Shown: piece after piece, positions 61,829 through 64,000 of the stretch
How the letters are laid out: every line of letters begins with the position of its first letter
Position numbering within the stretch: the stretch's first letter is position 1
Source: Gynurincola endophyticus
GTDB lineage: Bacteria; Bacteroidota; Bacteroidia; Chitinophagales; Chitinophagaceae
Length of the DNA: 64,000 nt
Direction of reading: 5' to 3'
Assembly: GCF_003991195.1 (NCBI RefSeq)
Contig: NZ_RCWL01000007.1
Location: forward strand, 124,001 to 188,000
Notes under the pieces: generated by a model
What the model was told of the DNA's origin: nothing
Databases searched by the model: none
Seen by the model: only the letters and a program-made list of their open reading frames with translations
Position numbers and translations under genes: made by a program

Positions 61829-62902
61829 ATGAGTAATATAGACAAACTTGTTGCGGAGTTTTTGAAGGGAACCTGTTCTGCAGAACAAGCTGATTTATTA
61901 GCACAATATTTTTCCGAACATCCGGAAGAAGTTGAAAAATATTTTAGTGAAGCGGAGTGGAATAGTTTTCAACCGGAAACATTAATGCCGGTAAATGTTG
62001 CTGAAGAAGTATGGCAGAATATCACCCAACATTTTCCTTCTGAACAAAAAAAGAAAAAACGTTTCTCTATGAAACAATTACTGGTAGCTGCCGGCCTGCT
62101 ATTATTACCTGTGACTGGCTGGCTGTTTTATCAGTTGAATACTTCAGCCGTTACGCATGTGCAGAATGATCTCAGCATTGCAAAAATTAATGTAATTAAT
62201 AATGGTGAATATCTGAAACTGATAACGCTTTCTGACGGTTCAGTTGTAACACTGGAGAAAGGTGCTTCTATCAGTTATGATAGTGTATTTTCTTCAAGAG
62301 AAAGACGAGTTTTTCTAAATGAAGGAAGGGTGTTATTTGCAGTGGCAGGAAACCCCGAACATCCATTTGTTGTACAAACGAAAGATATTACCACAACAGC
62401 TCTCGGAACTGAATTTTATGTTGATCATAAAGTGAAAGAAGAGAAAATATTAGTACAGCTTTTAGAGGGTAAAGTGGCATTGAGAAGTGAAAATGAAAAA
62501 GTGATCATGACGGAGATCTTATTAAAACCAGGGCAACAATGTTTTATTGATCAACGTACCATGGAAGCAACGCTCAGTAATTTTAAGGTAATTACTTTAA
62601 ATACAGAAGAGCAAAAGAATACCCCCAAACACGCTAAAACAGCTGTTAAAAAAGTTACCCCGATTGCCTGGGATTATTACAAGAAACCTTTAGATCAGCT
62701 ATTGGATGAATTATCCGGGTATTATCAGTTTAATATAGAATATAATAAAGACATCATGCATCAGGTACATTTTACCGGTAACCTGATGAAAGCCGATTCG
62801 CTGCGTAAGAACATCGCTATTGTTTGTATTGCCTCCGGATTAGAATTCGAATATTTAGAAGGAAAACTGATTATCAGAAAAAAGAAAGCCGAACAGGAAT
62901 AA
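61829..62902 (+). CDS. FecR-family anti-sigma factor
   Basis: 357 residues. The cytosolic N-terminal part (FLKGTCSAEQADLLAQYFSE) is followed by one membrane helix (LLVAAGLLLLPVTGWLFYQL), a FecR domain (LITLSDGSVVTLEKGASISY, TALGTEFYV) and the C-terminal DUF4974/STN-like part (KPLDQLLDELSGYYQFNIEY). It passes the signal from the SusC receptor to the sigma factor. 64 bp after the sigma gene and 46 bp before susC. Confidence 0.95.
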   Translation: MSNIDKLVAEFLKGTCSAEQADLLAQYFSEHPEEVEKYFSEAEWNSFQPETLMPVNVAEEVWQNITQHFPSEQKKKKRFSMKQLLVAAGLLLLPVTGWLFYQLNTSAVTHVQNDLSIAKINVINNGEYLKLITLSDGSVVTLEKGASISYDSVFSSRERRVFLNEGRVLFAVAGNPEHPFVVQTKDITTTALGTEFYVDHKVKEEKILVQLLEGKVALRSENEKVIMTEILLKPGQQCFIDQRTMEATLSNFKVITLNTEEQKNTPKHAKTAVKKVTPIAWDYYKKPLDQLLDELSGYYQFNIEYNKDIMHQVHFTGNLMKADSLRKNIAIVCIASGLEFEYLEGKLIIRKKKAEQE

Positions 62903-62948
62903 TAGGTTGTACATATAAGAGTAATACCAATTTATAAAATAAAACAAC

Positions 62949-64000
62949 ATGAATAAGTTATCAGGGTTGAAAAGAATGCATTGCCTGATGGTAATGTTAT
63001 GTATGTCTTTTTCAATTGCTTTTGCACAACAGAATCCTGTTGTGAGAGGTACCGTGCTGAATGAAGACGGTGAGCCTCTTTACGGAGTAACCATTAGTAT
63101 TAAAGAAAAGGGACAATCAAATTCACAACAGGTAATCACCAATACAAATGGTGTTTTTATTCTGGAGAATTTAAAACCGGAAGTGAAATATGACCTGGCA
63201 TTTAGTTATGTTGGTTATGATACGTATCAACTGAATGGATTTGCTGCAAAACCGGGAGAAAACAATTCGCTGTTAATCAGAATGAAGGCGAATAATCAAG
63301 ACATGGAAGAAGTGGTGGTTACCGCATTAGGAATCAAGCGTGAACAAAAGGCATTGGGTTTTGCCACTACTACTGTACAAGGTAAAGACCTGACAGAAGC
63401 AATGCCTCTGAACTGGAGTGACGGATTAAAAGGTAAGGTAGCGGGTTTGAACCTGGTGCAGGCAGGGTCTGGACCTATTAACTCTACCAGAATCAATTTA
63501 AGAGGTGATCGTTCAATGGATATTGATAATAATGAAGCCTTGATTGTAGTAGACGGTGTGCCGATGATTAACTCACGCGGGAGAGGTGGATCCGGAACTG
63601 AAATGGCATATGGGGCAGGCGTGTCAGGTGATAAAGATATTCCGATTGATTTTGGTAACGGACTTTCGGATATCAACCCTGACGATATTGAGTCAGTAAC
63701 TGTATTAAAGGGCGCTGCCGCCACTGCGTTATATGGAAGCAGAGCTGGTAACGGAGCCTTAATCATTACCACTAAAAGCGGTAGTAAAAAGAAAGGAATC
63801 GGGGTTAGTATTAATTCAAATGTTAGTATCAGTGATGTATTGAAATGGCCTGATTGGCAATATGAATACGGACAGGGTAATAATAATAGAAATGCAAATG
63901 GAGAGTTGTATTATTCTTATGGATTATCACCGGATGGCGCTAATACAGGTTCAACATCGAGTGCGTTTGGCCCTAAATTTCAAGGACAGGAATATTTTCA
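62949..64000 (+). CDS. SusC/RagA-family TonB-linked outer-membrane receptor, 3' truncated
   Basis: The frame is open from the ATG at 62949 to the window end, about 350 codons of an expected 1000. Signal peptide (LMVMLCMSFSIAFAQQ), CarboxypepD_reg-like domain (VVRGTVLNEDGEPLYGV; FILENLKPE), the SusC signature EEVVVTALGIKREQKALGF, and the plug with VLKGAAATALYGSRAGNG and ALIITTKSG. It takes up a sugar or peptide across the outer membrane with TonB. A SusD partner should follow beyond the window. Confidence 0.96.
   Translation, partial: MNKLSGLKRMHCLMVMLCMSFSIAFAQQNPVVRGTVLNEDGEPLYGVTISIKEKGQSNSQQVITNTNGVFILENLKPEVKYDLAFSYVGYDTYQLNGFAAKPGENNSLLIRMKANNQDMEEVVVTALGIKREQKALGFATTTVQGKDLTEAMPLNWSDGLKGKVAGLNLVQAGSGPINSTRINLRGDRSMDIDNNEALIVVDGVPMINSRGRGGSGTEMAYGAGVSGDKDIPIDFGNGLSDINPDDIESVTVLKGAAATALYGSRAGNGALIITTKSGSKKKGIGVSINSNVSISDVLKWPDWQYEYGQGNNNRNANGELYYSYGLSPDGANTGSTSSAFGPKFQGQEYF

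Overview
The window looks like a chromosomal segment of a Bacteroidota bacterium, most likely of the Chitinophagaceae or a close relative (inference). The evidence is: a SusC/RagA receptor behind an ECF sigma / FecR pair; a PorV-like protein next to a giant C25 (gingipain-type) peptidase, as in type IX secretion; solitary ECF sigma factors; LytS/LytTR signalling; the order rpsU - tyrosine recombinase - hpf - tRNA-Thr/Tyr/Gly/Thr - tuf - tRNA-Trp - secE - nusG; and repeated promoters of the Bacteroidota form TTTG-N18..21-TAnnTTTG. The DNA is AT-rich. No phage, insertion sequence or CRISPR array was seen.

Layout. 1-4.0 kb: 3' part of a GH16 glucanase, then a reverse-strand cold-shock protein / fatty-acid desaturase pair and a DEAD-box helicase. 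4.0-8.8 kb: a membrane glycosyltransferase behind a terminator-like leader, a bacterial eRF1-like (baeRF) protein and a secreted unknown. 8.9-10.7 kb: LytS-type kinase and LytTR regulator. 10.8-16.4 kb: mnmA, ssb, a lipoprotein sugar isomerase/epimerase, an Ldh_2 dehydrogenase and aspartate kinase. 16.8-24.2 kb: envelope proteins, a glycosyltransferase, queA, AMP nucleosidase, a solitary HsdR-N-like nuclease domain and a single-domain response regulator. 24.4-28.3 kb (reverse): gdhA, ccmD-like, ccmC, ccmB and tdk. 28.4-30.3 kb: a Bacteroidota-specific unknown facing Kdo transferase. 30.4-39.1 kb: a nucleotide-sugar / surface-polysaccharide operon (aminotransferase, UDP-Glc dehydrogenase, UDP-xylose synthase, a second UDP-sugar dehydrogenase, rmlB, rmlC, rmlD, glycosyltransferase). 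39.1-40.6 kb: ECF sigma / small membrane protein / Spy-like operon. 41.5-43.5 kb: an AT-rich cassette of a fulvocin C-like cysteine-rich lipoprotein, a membrane-thioredoxin fusion and a DUF1573 lipoprotein. 43.8-44.2 kb: three identical tRNA-Gln genes in an exact 126-bp tandem repeat. 44.3-53.7 kb: tyrS, the PorV-like / C25 pair, a GT-C-like membrane protein and riboflavin synthase. 53.7-58.8 kb: the translation locus. 58.9-64 kb: a second ECF operon with a TraB/GumN protein, then ECF sigma / FecR / SusC, cut by the window end.

Two themes link many genes. One is envelope and surface-glycan building (Kdo transfer, dTDP-rhamnose, UDP-xylose, uronic acids, glycosyltransferases, T9SS-like proteins). 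The other is translation and RNA metabolism (tuf, secE, nusG, hpf, rpsU, tRNAs, tyrS, queA, mnmA, baeRF, RhlE, cold-shock protein). The best candidates for something little described are the fulvocin-like cassette next to the tRNA-Gln array, the structured region between tRNA-Thr and tuf, the hairpin leader of the glycosyltransferase at 4.6 kb, and a set of dispersed intergenic palindromes.
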